NCBI RefSeq assembly: GCF_018130215.1
Contig: NZ_JAFCKQ010000005.1
Location: 124,001-188,000, forward strand
DNA from: Bradyrhizobium jicamae
GTDB lineage: Bacteria; Pseudomonadota; Alphaproteobacteria; Rhizobiales; Xanthobacteraceae
DNA length: 64,000 nucleotides
Direction of reading: 5' to 3'
Shown: piece by piece, positions 35,858-45,005 of the stretch
Numbering within the stretch: position 1 is the stretch's first letter
Layout of the letters: every line of letters starts with the position of its first letter
Notes under the pieces: generated by a model
What the model saw: the letters and a program-made list of their open reading frames with translations, nothing else
Database searches by the model: none
What the model was told of the DNA's origin: nothing
Made by a program: the position numbers and the translations under genes

Positions 35858-36255
35858 TTGCCGGCGAGAACGCGGCTGGCGATGGTGACGTATTTGCGGC
35901 CGGCTTCCTGGGCCATCGCGATCGCGTCGGGCAACGAGCGCTCCTCGCGAACCTTGGCAAGCTTGACCAGCATGGGGAGATTGATGCCTGCGAGCACTTC
36001 CACCTTCGGGCGGCTCATGCAGGAGATCGCAAGGTTGGACGGCGTACCCCCGAACATGTCGGTGAGGATGGCGACGCCGTCGCCGCTGTCGACGCGATTC
36101 ACCGCTTCGATGATGTCGCTTCGACAGAGATCGGAATCGTCCTCGGCTCCGATCGTAATTGCTTCAATTTGCTTCTGCGGACCCATTACGTGTTCGAGCG
36201 CCGCCCTGAACTCGTCGGCAAGGCGCCCATGGGTCACCAGCACTAGACCAATCAT
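35854..36255 (-). CDS. PTS mannose-family EIIA component
   Basis: A 133-aa regulatory EIIA of the mannose family, in which the phosphorylated histidine sits in MIGLVLVTHGRLADEF. The Rossmann-like pattern VAILTDMFGGTPSNLAISC is diagnostic of EIIA-Man. No EIIB, EIIC or EIID gene follows, so this is a regulatory rather than transporting subunit. The ATG at 36255 has GAGGAG six bases upstream. It lies downstream of hprK by 87 bases and overlaps the HPr gene. In related bacteria this EIIA interacts with sensor kinases such as ChvG or with other targets; here the same-strand arrangement with chvG supports such a connection but does not prove it. Confidence 0.93.
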   Translation of the reverse strand: MIGLVLVTHGRLADEFRAALEHVMGPQKQIEAITIGAEDDSDLCRSDIIEAVNRVDSGDGVAILTDMFGGTPSNLAISCMSRPKVEVLAGINLPMLVKLAKVREERSLPDAIAMAQEAGRKYVTIASRVLAGK

Positions 36256-36342
36256 TGGAAACTCCTCGCGGGCGCCCTTTGGTGCACCGCACGAACGCGC
36301 CACTTTGACCATCCAGAGCCCCCGCGCAAGGGGGCTTCTTGG

Positions 36343-36909
36343 CTAGTCTCCCTGTTCCTGGCGGTAGAGATGGGAGGCTGCGCCGATCAAATCGGACGCG
36401 ATTGTGGATGTGATATGGTTACCAATTCCCTTCCCACAATCGGCCGCAAGGTTACGGGAACATGAACTTTCGGTTGTCGTTAGCGCGGCGACAACCAGTG
36501 GCAGGGGTAGGAAACTAGCCGAGACGGGGATTCGCGGTAATTCAACACCGTTGATGCTCGTTTTAAGAGCATCCGGCGGCGGCACCCGCTCCGCGTCGTC
36601 AGCGGCGAGGTCGACGACAAGGCCGACCACAGCCTCGGCGACGAAGTCGCAGCGGCGGATTCCGAGGCCCCGGATCTCGATCAGGCCGGCCAATTCCGAC
36701 GTTGGGCGTACCCACAATTGTTCGCCGGCTGTGTCGAGATAGACACGGTCGTCACCCACCAAAATGGCCGGGGGAAGCTGCCCGGTGCGGCCGGCGAGGA
36801 TCAGATCGAATGCCAGGCGCGATTTGCCGGTGCCCGATGGCCCCCGGATCAGCACAGCGCGCTTGCCGACCAGAACGGCCGTCGCGTGCACGCTGGTCTT
36901 GCGGCTCAT
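36343..36909 (-). CDS. hprK: HPr kinase/phosphorylase, short alphaproteobacterial form
   Basis: A 188-aa enzyme that phosphorylates and dephosphorylates the regulatory serine of HPr. It has the Walker A loop GPSGTGKSRLAFDL, the second conserved segment ILVGDDRVYLD, and the HPrK-specific motif LIEIRGLGIRRCDFV. It lacks the N-terminal domain of Gram-positive HprK, as is normal in alphaproteobacteria. The start codon overlaps the chvG stop (ATGA at 36906-36909), which places it in the chvI-chvG transcript and ties two-component signalling to the PTS. The last 40 residues are variable. Confidence 0.93.
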   Translation of the reverse strand: MSRKTSVHATAVLVGKRAVLIRGPSGTGKSRLAFDLILAGRTGQLPPAILVGDDRVYLDTAGEQLWVRPTSELAGLIEIRGLGIRRCDFVAEAVVGLVVDLAADDAERVPPPDALKTSINGVELPRIPVSASFLPLPLVVAALTTTESSCSRNLAADCGKGIGNHITSTIASDLIGAASHLYRQEQGD

Positions 36910-38750
36910 TGTGCCGGCAACCTGACGACGAAGCGCGCGCCGGCCATCGTGAGCTGGCCGTCTTCATCGACCGGGCCGAGGCGGTTCTCCGCCCAGATGC
37001 GTCCGCCATGCGCCTCGATGATCTGCTTGGAGATCGACAGGCCAAGCCCGGAGTTCTGGCCAAAGCCCTGGTGCGGGCGGTCGGTGTAGAAGCGCTCGAA
37101 GATCCGCTCCAGCGCATCCGGGCCGATGCCGGGTCCGTCGTCGTCGACGATGATCTCGACCTCGCCGCGAACTCGGCGACAGACGATCCGCACTTTCTGG
37201 CCGGGCTTGGAGAACGACTGTGCGTTCGACAACAGGTTCGAAATCACCTGGCCGAGCCGCGAGTCATGGCCGGGCACCGAGAACGTGTCGATTGCGCCGC
37301 GGCCCTCGAAGCGCGCCTCGACGGCGACGTCGTGGCCGAGCCGCGTCTCGTTGGCAACTCCGGTCAATGTCGTCAGCAGCCGGCGCAGATCGACCGGCGC
37401 CATGTCCTGCCGCTGCAATTCGGCATCGAGCCGGCTGGCGTCCGAGATGTCGGAGATCAGCCGGTCGAGCCGCTTGACGTCGTGCTCGATCACGGCGAGC
37501 AGCCGTGCACGGCTGTTGTCGTTGCGCGCCAGCGGCAGCGTCTCGACTGCAGAGCGCAGCGAGGTCAGCGGGTTCTTGAGCTCGTGCGCGACGTCGGCGG
37601 CGAACATCTCGATCGCCTCGATGCGGCTGTAGAGCGCGTTGGTCATGTCGCGCAGCGCGCCGGAAAGATGGCCGATCTCGTCGCGGCGCCCGGTGAAGTC
37701 GGGGATCTCGACGCGGGTCTGGATGCGGCGGCGGATGCGTTCGGCGCCGTCGGCGAGCCGCCGCACGGGACCTGCGATCGTGCTCGCGAGCAGCAGCGAC
37801 AGCATGATCATGACGGCGGAGGCGACCCCGCCGATCTTCAGGATCGCGAGCCGTTCGGACATCACCATCTGGTCGATGTCGTCGCCCTGCGTGGTCAGCA
37901 TCAGCGCGCCGCGCACCGCACGGAAATGCTGCACGGGGACGGCGACCGACACCACCACCGCGCCGCGCTCGGTGACGCGCACCATGCTGCTGTTGACGCC
38001 CTCGAGCGACTGCGCCACTTCGGGATAGCCTTTGCCGCCCTCCGGGCCGAGCTCGCTGTAGATCGGCAGGTCACCGCGGTTGAACCAGGTCTTGATGGCG
38101 GTCTTGGTCTTCTCATACAGCGACGGCTTTTCAGACGGCGGCGGCAGTTCGAAGCGCAGCACGTCACCGCGGGCGAACAAATTGCGGCTGTCGAGTATCA
38201 GCCCGCCGTCGCGATCGAAGATGCGTGCCCGGGTCTTGGTCGGCGCGATCAGGCGGCGCAGGATCGGCGCGACGCGCTCCGGGTTGATCGGGAAATCGGC
38301 CGATTCGTCAGGCTGGCCAAAGCTCTCGCCGGGCTTCAGGTCGAGCAGCCGATCCGGATCGATGGTAACGGTGTTGCCCTCGACGGTGGCGGAGGCCGCG
38401 ATCGCCTCCGAGATGATCTCGGCATAGACCATCAGGCTCTGCGTGCGCGCCTCGATCAGGCCGGCGCGGAATTGCGAGAGATAGAGGATGCTCGCGACCA
38501 GCGCGACGAGGCCGGCGAGGTTGAGCGAGACGATGCGGCGGGTCAGGCTCGAGAACGACAGTGCGAAGAAGAACTGGCCGGCGCGGCGCAGCCAGCCGAG
38601 CGGGCGCCGCCAGCCCTTGTCCGGCGATTCGTCGATGACAAGGTCCTGATCGATGGACTGCGTGTCCTCGCTGTTCAGGCCCTGCTCAGGCAGCGTTCGA
38701 TCAAGCACAGGCAAAACTGCCGGTTGGTTGGATGTCGTCCCGCGATGCAA
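36906..38750 (-). CDS. chvG: ChvG-family sensor histidine kinase
   Basis: A 614-aa inner-membrane histidine kinase, the partner of ChvI. TM1 lies near residues 85-107 (LAGLVALVASILYL), followed by a periplasmic domain of about 190 residues and TM2 (VASAVMIMLSLLLASTIAGP), then HAMP. HisKA contains AADVAHELKNPLTSLRSA (the phospho-accepting His), and the HATPase has NLLSNAQSF, DDDGPGIG and GLGLSISKQI. The frame starts at TTG 38750; a GTG at 38708 is an alternative and neither has a clear ribosome binding site. ChvG/ExoS-type kinases sense acidity and envelope state in rhizobia. Overlap with hprK puts it in one transcript with the PTS genes. Confidence 0.92.
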   Translation of the reverse strand: MHRGTTSNQPAVLPVLDRTLPEQGLNSEDTQSIDQDLVIDESPDKGWRRPLGWLRRAGQFFFALSFSSLTRRIVSLNLAGLVALVASILYLSQFRAGLIEARTQSLMVYAEIISEAIAASATVEGNTVTIDPDRLLDLKPGESFGQPDESADFPINPERVAPILRRLIAPTKTRARIFDRDGGLILDSRNLFARGDVLRFELPPPSEKPSLYEKTKTAIKTWFNRGDLPIYSELGPEGGKGYPEVAQSLEGVNSSMVRVTERGAVVVSVAVPVQHFRAVRGALMLTTQGDDIDQMVMSERLAILKIGGVASAVMIMLSLLLASTIAGPVRRLADGAERIRRRIQTRVEIPDFTGRRDEIGHLSGALRDMTNALYSRIEAIEMFAADVAHELKNPLTSLRSAVETLPLARNDNSRARLLAVIEHDVKRLDRLISDISDASRLDAELQRQDMAPVDLRRLLTTLTGVANETRLGHDVAVEARFEGRGAIDTFSVPGHDSRLGQVISNLLSNAQSFSKPGQKVRIVCRRVRGEVEIIVDDDGPGIGPDALERIFERFYTDRPHQGFGQNSGLGLSISKQIIEAHGGRIWAENRLGPVDEDGQLTMAGARFVVRLPAQ

Positions 38751-38821
38751 TCAATCGCCCGCGCCAGTCTACCTCACTCGCGCGGGCCGTGTCAGTCAAC
38801 AAGCTGTTGTGGAAGCGCAGA

Positions 38822-39523
38822 TCAGGCTTCCTTGAAGCGATAGCCGACGCCGTACAGCGTCTCGATCATCTCGAATTCATCGTCGACCACCTTGAACTTC
38901 TTGCGCAGCCGCTTGATGTGGCTGTCGATGGTGCGGTCATCGACATAGACCTGGTCGTCATAGGCCGCATCCATCAGCGCATTGCGGCTCTTCACCACAC
39001 CGGGGCGGGTGGCGAGCGCTTGCAGGATCAGGAACTCGGTCACGGTCAACGTCACCGGCTCGTTCTTCCAGGTGCAGGTGTGGCGTTCCGGATCCATCCG
39101 CAGCAGGCCACGATCGAGCGCGCGCGCATCGGGCTCCTTCGGCGGCGCGGTCGGGTCCTTCGGCTGGCCGCGGCGGAGCACGGCCTTGACGCGCTCGACC
39201 AGCAGGCGTTGCGAGAACGGCTTGCGGATGAAATCGTCGGCGCCCATCTTGAGGCCGAACAATTCGTCGATCTCTTCATCCTTGGAGGTAAGGAAGATCA
39301 CCGGAAGGTCGGACTTCTGTCGCAGCCGGCGCAACGTCTCCATGCCGTCCATGCGCGGCATCTTGATGTCGAGGATCGCAAGGTCGGGCGGCGAGGTCCG
39401 GAAACCATCCAGCGCCGACGCACCGTCCGTATAGGTCATGATGCGATAGCCTTCGGCTTCCAGCGCGATCGAGACGGAAGTGAGAATGTTGCGGTCGTCG
39501 TCGACCAGAGCGATTGTGGGCAT
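38822..39523 (-). CDS. chvI: ChvI-family response regulator
   Basis: A 233-aa OmpR/PhoB-type regulator. The receiver has [11 protein letters not shown], the phosphorylated aspartate in [14 protein letters not shown] and the signalling threonine/lysine FLTSKDEE and RKPFSQ. The DNA-binding winged helix occupies the C-terminal third ([38 protein letters not shown]). It lies 71 bases upstream of chvG and is the first gene of the chvI-chvG-hprK-EIIA-HPr run. In rhizobia ChvI controls envelope, exopolysaccharide and acid-response genes, and in several species pckA lies near it as here. The upstream region is shared with the divergent haem-related gene. Confidence 0.95.
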   Translation of the reverse strand: MPTIALVDDDRNILTSVSIALEAEGYRIMTYTDGASALDGFRTSPPDLAILDIKMPRMDGMETLRRLRQKSDLPVIFLTSKDEEIDELFGLKMGADDFIRKPFSQRLLVERVKAVLRRGQPKDPTAPPKEPDARALDRGLLRMDPERHTCTWKNEPVTLTVTEFLILQALATRPGVVKSRNALMDAAYDDQVYVDDRTIDSHIKRLRKKFKVVDDEFEMIETLYGVGYRFKEA

Positions 39524-39703
39524 GTGCTGCTTTCACAATGAGAGTGGCTTAACGGCGGGCAATCCAGCGACGCGCCGCATAAATGGGCTTCCAACGCGGT
39601 CAACGAGCAGTGCAAGCTGGGCTGAAGTGTGACCGAGTTCCGCAAAAACGCTTCTGCGGCCCATGCGTTTGACCCCATATAGCACCCTGACACCGTGAGA
39701 AAA

Positions 39704-39729
39704 GGCCCTTTTTGCAGCAAAAAAGAGCC
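39704..39729. promoter_or_regulatory. Hairpin-forming inverted repeat between chvI and hugZ-like gene
   Basis: GGCCCTTTTTG pairs with AAAAAAGAGCC, giving a stem of about 10 base pairs with one mismatch and a short loop. It sits 31 bases before the start of the plus-strand gene and 181 bases upstream of chvI. Because both genes diverge from here, it is more likely an operator or a leader hairpin than a terminator. The binding factor is not known. Confidence 0.35.
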
Positions 39730-39759
39730 CATTCTGCAACAGGATGACGTGACAGACCG

Positions 39760-40494
39760 ATGCAACCGACCGCCGACTTCGACCCCGCCCGCCTTGCCCG
39801 CTCGCTGCTGCGCCGCAGCCGCCAGGGGGCGCTTGCCACGCTGATGCCCGGTAGCGGCGACCCCTATTGCTCGCTGGTCAATCTGGCCAGCCACCCCGAC
39901 GGCTCGCCGATTCTTCTGATTTCACGGCTGGCGCTGCATACGAAGAACATCCTGGCCGACGGCCGGGTGTCGCTGATGCTCGACGAGCGCGCCGCGGGCG
40001 ACCCGCTGGAGGGCGCCCGCGTCATGCTGGCTGGACATGCCGGGGTGGCAGCTGACGGCGAGACCGAACTTGTCCGCAGGCGCTATCTTGCGGCCCATCC
40101 GTCGGCGGAAGCCTTTGTGGCGTTTAAGGATTTTTCGTTTTTCAGGATTAGGCCGACCGGCGCCCACCTGGTGGCCGGATTTGGTCGCATTGTCGATCTC
40201 CGGCCGGAGCAGTTCCTGACCGACCTTGGCGCGGCCTCTGATCTGCTGGAGGCTGAGCCGGGGGCGGTGACCCACATGAACGAGGACCACCGCGAGGCGA
40301 TGAATCTCTACGCCACGCGCCTGCTCGGCGCGGAGAGCGCGGACTGGACCTGCATTGGCTGCGACCCCGAGGGTATGGATATGCAGGCCGATCGCAGGAC
40401 ACTGCGGCTCGATTTCCCCGAGAAGGTCACCGACGGCAGCGGGCTGCGCAGGATGCTTGTCCGCCTCGCTGGCGAAGCGCGCGGCAAGGGTTGA
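39760..40494 (+). CDS. HugZ-family haem/flavin-binding protein
   Basis: A 244-aa cytoplasmic protein of the split-barrel fold. The N-terminal part (ARSLLRRSRQGALATLMPG, YCSLVNLASHPDGSPILLIS, HTKNILADGRVSLMLDE) is the pyridoxamine-phosphate-oxidase-like FMN-binding region, and the C-terminal part (GAVTHMNEDHREAMNLYATRLLG) is the DUF2470 helical region. This combination is HugZ, a family that can bind or degrade haem in iron utilisation in some bacteria. No haem-uptake genes are adjacent, so the specific role is uncertain. Its promoter region is shared with chvI. Confidence 0.82.
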   Translation: MQPTADFDPARLARSLLRRSRQGALATLMPGSGDPYCSLVNLASHPDGSPILLISRLALHTKNILADGRVSLMLDERAAGDPLEGARVMLAGHAGVAADGETELVRRRYLAAHPSAEAFVAFKDFSFFRIRPTGAHLVAGFGRIVDLRPEQFLTDLGAASDLLEAEPGAVTHMNEDHREAMNLYATRLLGAESADWTCIGCDPEGMDMQADRRTLRLDFPEKVTDGSGLRRMLVRLAGEARGKG

Positions 40495-41195
40495 CGCGGT
40501 TCGGCCGGCATCACGTCGAACATTACGCGATGCGCGATCGCCGATTCGCAGAGACCTTTCGAGGCATACGCTTTGACGTTGATAGCGCAATCATCATGGT
40601 GTCGCGGAACCTTCGCGGGGCCTGCGCATTGCGAGACGATCATCGCGTTCGACGATGCAGCTGGAAGTTCAATGTCGACCCGGTAGCGCTATCAGCATGC
40701 AACACGATAGCCGAAGCCAAGCCTTGCGACGAAGCGTTGACCGATCTTGCGCAACGCGTCTTCCATTCGCGCGTGCGGGCGCTTTCCGCGTCGCTTGCAC
40801 CGACACGCTCGGACGATACAGCACGAAATGCATGGCCGCCATTCTCGTTACCTTCGGCGCTGCGCAGCGACTACCCAAGGTGGCACCGTTTGTGCATCGC
40901 AAATGCCGTAGTTTCCCGGAAAACAACGGCGGAAGTCGCGTAACTCGCGGGGAAACGACAGGAAAGCGAAAGCAAAACGAAATACCATCGCACTGCGGCG
41001 AGCATTTGCGTCCGATGACGTGCCTGCCTTGGAATAAACCAAAACCCGGTCGACTAGCTTGGCAAGCCCGGTGTTCCTCACTATTAGGTCGCCGGACTGG
41101 GGCCGGAAGGCTATATTCACAAGACGGTCACCGCGGCATGGCGCGTTTTGAGAGATTCGCGCGAACAAGGATACGCGGGTTCGAGGAGGTTCTTC
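40495..41195. other. Long leader region upstream of pckA, no confident gene
   Basis: About 700 bases. Open frames on the plus strand run through it, but their compositions are odd and they have no clear ribosome binding site, so I call no gene. A TGGCAC near 40881-40886 is followed by GTGC at sigma54 spacing but does not match the consensus well. The region probably contains the pckA promoter and long untranslated leader. Confidence 0.4.
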
Positions 41196-42812
41196 GTGCA
41201 AGAAATGGGCGTGCATAACGGTGCCTTCGGCGCCGACAAATTCGGCTTAAAAAATCTCAAGGGCGTTCACTGGAACTATGGTGCGCCACAGCTCTATGAG
41301 CACTCGCTGCGCAACGGAGAAGCAGTGCTCTCGGCCGACGGAGCGCTCTGCGCGGATACCGGTGAATTCACCGGCCGCAGCCCGAAGGACAAGTTCACGG
41401 TCCGCGACGCCCTGACCGACAGGTCGATGTGGTGGGCCGGCAACCAGTCGATCACATCAGAGCAGTTCGCAACGCTCCATGCCGATTTCCTCAAGCATGC
41501 CGAAGGGATGACGCTGTTCGCGCAGGATCTCTACGGCGGCGCCGATCCGACCCACCGCATCAAGACGCGCGTCTTCACCGAACTCGCGTGGCATTCGCTG
41601 TTCATCCGCACGCTCTTGATCCGCCCCGAGGCATCGGAACTCGCGGACTTCGTTCCAGAGCTCACCATCATCGACCTGCCGAGCTTCCGCGCCGATCCGA
41701 AACGTCACGGCTGCAAGTCGGAGAACGTCGTCGCCATCGATTTCGCCCGCAAGATCGTCCTGATCGGCGGGTCTTATTATGCCGGCGAAATGAAGAAGAG
41801 CGTGTTCACGACGCTGAATTTCTATCTGCCCGAGAAGGGCGTGATGCCGATGCATTGCTCGGCCAATGTCGGTCCCGACGGCGACACCGCGATCTTCTTC
41901 GGCCTGTCCGGCACCGGCAAGACCACGCTCTCGGCCGATCCCAAGCGCACGCTGATCGGCGACGACGAGCACGGCTGGAGCGAAGACGGCGTGTTCAATT
42001 TCGAAGGCGGCTGCTACGCCAAGTGCATCAAGCTGTCCGGCGAGGCCGAACCCGAGATCTACGCGGCCAGCAAACGCTTCGGTGCGGTGCTGGAAAACGT
42101 CGTGCTCAACGAACGCACCCGCGTTCCCGATTTCGACGACGGCTCGAAGACCGAGAACACCCGTTCGGCGTACCCGCTCGATTTCATCCCGAACGCCTCG
42201 CGCACCGGCTGCGCGCCGCATCCCAAGAACGTCGTGATGCTCGCTGCCGACGCTTTCGGCGTGATGCCGCCGATCGCCAAGCTGACGCCGGCGCAGGCGA
42301 TGTATCACTTCCTGTCCGGCTACACCGCGAAGGTCGCAGGCACCGAGCGTGGCCTCGGTAACGAGCCGCAGCCGGAATTCTCGACCTGCTTCGGCTCACC
42401 ATTTCTGCCGCGCGATCCCTCGATCTACGGCAATCTGCTGCGCGAGCTGATCGCCAAGCACAATGTCGATTGCTGGCTGGTCAACACCGGTTGGACCGGC
42501 GGCAAGTACGGCACCGGCCGTCGCATGCCGATCAGGGTGACGCGGGCACTGCTAACCGCAGCCCTCAACGGCAGCTTGCGCAACGCCGATTTCCGCACCG
42601 ACAAGTATTTCGGCTTCGCGGTGCCGACCTCGCTGCCGGGCGTCGAGCCGCACATCCTCGATCCGATCAAGACCTGGGCTGACAAGGCCGAGTTCGACAA
42701 GACCGCGCGTGCGCTGGTCGGCATGTTCCAGAAGAACTTTGCCAAGTTCGAAGCGCAGGTCGACGCCGAAGTCCGTGCCGCCGCCCCCGAAGTGAAGCTC
42801 GCCGCGGAGTAG
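41196..42812 (+). CDS. pckA: Phosphoenolpyruvate carboxykinase (ATP)
   Basis: A 538-aa enzyme that converts oxaloacetate and ATP to phosphoenolpyruvate, the entry to gluconeogenesis. It contains the ATP-dependent PEPCK signatures [36 protein letters not shown] (kinase-type P-loop) and [23 protein letters not shown], with metal-binding and catalytic residues in these. I chose the GTG at 41196 because GAGGAGG lies 6 bases upstream and gives the usual N-terminus ([11 protein letters not shown]); a longer frame to 41148 and an ATG at 41205 are less suitable. It follows a 700-base gap after the hugZ-like gene and ends in a strong terminator. Confidence 0.97.
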   Translation: MQEMGVHNGAFGADKFGLKNLKGVHWNYGAPQLYEHSLRNGEAVLSADGALCADTGEFTGRSPKDKFTVRDALTDRSMWWAGNQSITSEQFATLHADFLKHAEGMTLFAQDLYGGADPTHRIKTRVFTELAWHSLFIRTLLIRPEASELADFVPELTIIDLPSFRADPKRHGCKSENVVAIDFARKIVLIGGSYYAGEMKKSVFTTLNFYLPEKGVMPMHCSANVGPDGDTAIFFGLSGTGKTTLSADPKRTLIGDDEHGWSEDGVFNFEGGCYAKCIKLSGEAEPEIYAASKRFGAVLENVVLNERTRVPDFDDGSKTENTRSAYPLDFIPNASRTGCAPHPKNVVMLAADAFGVMPPIAKLTPAQAMYHFLSGYTAKVAGTERGLGNEPQPEFSTCFGSPFLPRDPSIYGNLLRELIAKHNVDCWLVNTGWTGGKYGTGRRMPIRVTRALLTAALNGSLRNADFRTDKYFGFAVPTSLPGVEPHILDPIKTWADKAEFDKTARALVGMFQKNFAKFEAQVDAEVRAAAPEVKLAAE

Positions 42813-42835
42813 GCCGCACGAATCTCGCAATGAAG

Positions 42836-42860
42836 AGGCGGCCTTCGAGGCCGCCTTTTT
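42836..42860 (+). terminator. Intrinsic terminator of pckA
   Basis: AGGCGGCC (42836-42843), loop TTCGA, GGCCGCCT (42849-42856), then a T-run ending at 42860. An 8-bp GC-rich stem with a uridine tract, 23 bases after the pckA stop codon; this is the clearest rho-independent terminator in the window. Confidence 0.9.
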
Positions 42861-42874
42861 GTTGCCGGAGAGAA

Positions 42875-42899
42875 GCGAATAGCGAGTTGCGAATAGCGA
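42875..42899. repeat. Tandem 11-base repeat after pckA
   Basis: GCGAATAGCGA occurs at 42875-42885 and 42889-42899, a 14-base period, followed near 42914 by an inverted relative CTTTCGCTATTCCCCGTTCGC that runs toward the arginase 3' end. It looks like a small dispersed intergenic element between two convergent genes. Confidence 0.5.
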
Positions 42900-42934
42900 A
42901 CGGACCTCCGCCCTTTCGCTATTCCCCGTTCGCG

Positions 42935-43912
42935 CTACTCACCCATCTCGGGCAGCACCGCGTTGGTGGGCGTCTGGCGGTCGGTGATTTGCAGGCCGAA
43001 CAGGCTGCCGATCAGTTCGACCGCGACGCGCGCGGTGCGGCCGCGCTCGTCGAGAAAGGGATTGAGCTCGACGATATCGAGCGAGCGCACCAGCCCGGAA
43101 TCGTGCAGCAACTCCATGATCAGATGCGCCTCGCGATAGGTGGCTCCGCCCGGCACCGTGGTGCCGACGCCGGGCGCCACCGATGGATCGAGGAAGTCGA
43201 CGTCGAACGAGACATGCAGCACGCCGTTCTTCGCCCGCACGCGGTCGATCACGCGGCGGGTCAGCACGGCGACGCCGAACTCGTCGATCTGGCGCATGTC
43301 TGCTATCGAGACGTTGCGCTGCTTCAGCAGTTTGCGCTCCAGCGGATCGATCGAGCGCGCGCCGATCACATCGAGCTGGTCGGGCGGGATCGTGGCGCGC
43401 GGCAGCCCGCCCAGCAAATCGTCGAGCCCGTCCTCGCCGCACAGGAACGCCGCCGACATGCCATGCATGTTGCCGGTGATCGTGGTGGCCGGCGTGTTGT
43501 AGTCGGTATGCGCATCGACCCACAGCGCAAACAGCGGCCGGCCCTTCTCCTGCCAGTAGCGCGCGACGCCATTGATCGAGCCCATCGACAGTGAGTGGTC
43601 GCCGCCCATGAAGATCGGAATCGCGCCTGAATGTGCCAGCCAGTAGGCGCGTTCCGACAATGCGCGGGTCCAGGTCTTCACCTCGTCATAGAACTTGGTG
43701 TTTGCCGGCACCGGGCCGTCGTTGACGACGGCCGGGATCGCAAGGTTGCCGTGGTCGTCAACCTGGAAGCCGAGCTGCTCGAGCAGGCGGGCGATTCCCG
43801 CGGTGCGCAGCGCGTCCGGTCCCATCAGCGGGCCGGCCTGCGACGCGCCGATCTCGATGGGAACACCAAGCAGGGCGATGCGCTGATGTTTTGACGTGTC
43901 GGCTTCGGACAT
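42935..43912 (-). CDS. rocF: Arginase
   Basis: A 325-aa binuclear manganese enzyme that hydrolyses arginine to ornithine and urea. Metal-binding motifs are MGGDHSLSMGS, VDAHTDYNTP and SFDVDFLDPSVAPGVGT, in the order of true arginases, and NMHGMSAAFL matches the substrate-loop region. Length and the final NAVLPEMGE fit alphaproteobacterial RocF. The ATG at 43912 has GGGAGA about nine bases upstream; the longer frame (to 44164) runs into the neighbouring thioesterase gene antisense and is not used. It is followed by the convergent pckA. Single gene, no urea-utilisation genes beside it. Confidence 0.95.
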   Translation of the reverse strand: MSEADTSKHQRIALLGVPIEIGASQAGPLMGPDALRTAGIARLLEQLGFQVDDHGNLAIPAVVNDGPVPANTKFYDEVKTWTRALSERAYWLAHSGAIPIFMGGDHSLSMGSINGVARYWQEKGRPLFALWVDAHTDYNTPATTITGNMHGMSAAFLCGEDGLDDLLGGLPRATIPPDQLDVIGARSIDPLERKLLKQRNVSIADMRQIDEFGVAVLTRRVIDRVRAKNGVLHVSFDVDFLDPSVAPGVGTTVPGGATYREAHLIMELLHDSGLVRSLDIVELNPFLDERGRTARVAVELIGSLFGLQITDRQTPTNAVLPEMGE

Positions 43913-44000
43913 GCGGCAGGTCTCCCACCTTGAGCTTGACGCGTTTTCTTCACGCGAACCGGCATCCACTTCGCTCGAAAACGCTCTCGCTCGAAACGCT

Positions 44001-44819
44001 CTACGCCTTGAAATAGGCGATTTGCGTGGTAGTGGCGAGCAGGCGGCCCGACGGCGACCACAATTCACCGTGCTGGTCGCCGTAACTCTTGTGGAAAATC
44101 CTGGCGTCGGCCACCGCGAGCAAGCGGGTGATGTCCTCGGCGTCGAGGTCGGCGGCATCGACATGGAAATAGGTCGTCAGCGACACCGTGCCGAACGGAA
44201 CCAGCTCATGCCGGGCATGGAACACCCGACCGAAGAACGCATCCGACATCGACATCAGCGACAACGCGTCGACCTTGCGCGGCATGCGGTCGGCGATCCA
44301 GAGCCTTGAATAGGCGCTCGATGGTTCCTTCGCCGCGCCGCCACCGAGCTTCGGTTCGCCCTCGGCGAAACGGAAGTCGTACTGGTTGGCCCAGGTCATC
44401 GCGAGTTTTGGATAGGGCCGAAGCTGCTCGAAAGGCGTCGCGCCGGGAAAGGCGGCCGGCTGGTGCGACCATGACGGCCGGCGCTCGGCGAACACAGCGG
44501 TCGCAAGCGTCGCGACGTCACCCGCGCCTTGCGTCATCTCGACCGACCAGTGCTGGCTCGAGCGGTTGGCCTTCACCAGGCGGACGTCGAGATCGAAAAC
44601 GCCTTCAGCAACTGGCGCGCAATAATTGACGGTCAGTGCCAGCGGATCGCCCGCGCGCTGCGGATGCTGCATCAACGCCCGCAGGATCGTCGCCGCCGTG
44701 CAGCCGCCGAACGGACCGACGAACGCCCAGTAGTCCGGGCTGGTCCGCCCCTGCCAGCGGCTGTCGCCGGCAGTGACCGCGGTTGCTTCATCGAAAAGGT
44801 GCGGGGTCTTGGTGAGCAT
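44001..44819 (-). CDS. Acyl-CoA thioesterase (TesB-like double hotdog)
   Basis: A 272-aa protein with two hotdog-type halves. N-terminal: DYWAFVGPFGGCTAATILRALMQHPQRAGDPLALTVNY, with the typical aliphatic/aromatic pattern of the TesB/4HBT_3 group. C-terminal: SMSDAFFGRVFHARHELVPFGTVSLTTYFHVDAADL, in which the conserved D and the T-x-x-FHVD segment mark the second domain. These enzymes hydrolyse acyl-CoA thioesters. The ATG at 44819 is preferred; upstream codons run into a dispersed repeat. It lies 88 bases upstream of the arginase gene on the same strand with no known functional link. Confidence 0.8.
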   Translation of the reverse strand: MLTKTPHLFDEATAVTAGDSRWQGRTSPDYWAFVGPFGGCTAATILRALMQHPQRAGDPLALTVNYCAPVAEGVFDLDVRLVKANRSSQHWSVEMTQGAGDVATLATAVFAERRPSWSHQPAAFPGATPFEQLRPYPKLAMTWANQYDFRFAEGEPKLGGGAAKEPSSAYSRLWIADRMPRKVDALSLMSMSDAFFGRVFHARHELVPFGTVSLTTYFHVDAADLDAEDITRLLAVADARIFHKSYGDQHGELWSPSGRLLATTTQIAYFKA

Positions 44820-44850
44820 GAAAATCCTTGGTTCAAGAACTCGCGCTGCC

Positions 44851-44938
44851 GTCATTGCGAGGAGCGCCGACGAACCAAACCATCGCTGCGCATATCTGGA
44901 TGGCTTGCCTCGCTGCGCCCGCAATGGCGTCGCGCGGG
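44851..44938. repeat. Dispersed imperfect palindrome, family A (copy 2)
   Basis: GTCATTGCGAGGAGCGCCG on the left and GCTGCGCCCGCAATGGC on the right are complementary over most bases, with inner arms around ACCAAACCATC and GGATGGCTTG. It has the same layout as 23268-23344 and lies between the thioesterase gene and the glgP stop. Confidence 0.65.
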
Positions 44939-45005
44939 CACCAATATCCCGGCAATGGTGCGGAGTTCAATGACGTCAGACGTAGTCGATTTCCGCGTCC
45001 CGGGA

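Noticed and set aside
40881..40895. Sigma54-like TGGCAC-N5-GTGC upstream of pckA
   Set aside because: The -12 element is GTGC rather than TTGC and lies about 300 bases from the start; too weak beside the perfect site at 63795.
40491..41218. Overlapping plus-strand frames upstream of pckA
   Set aside because: No recognisable motif, no clear ribosome binding site, and they run into the pckA start.
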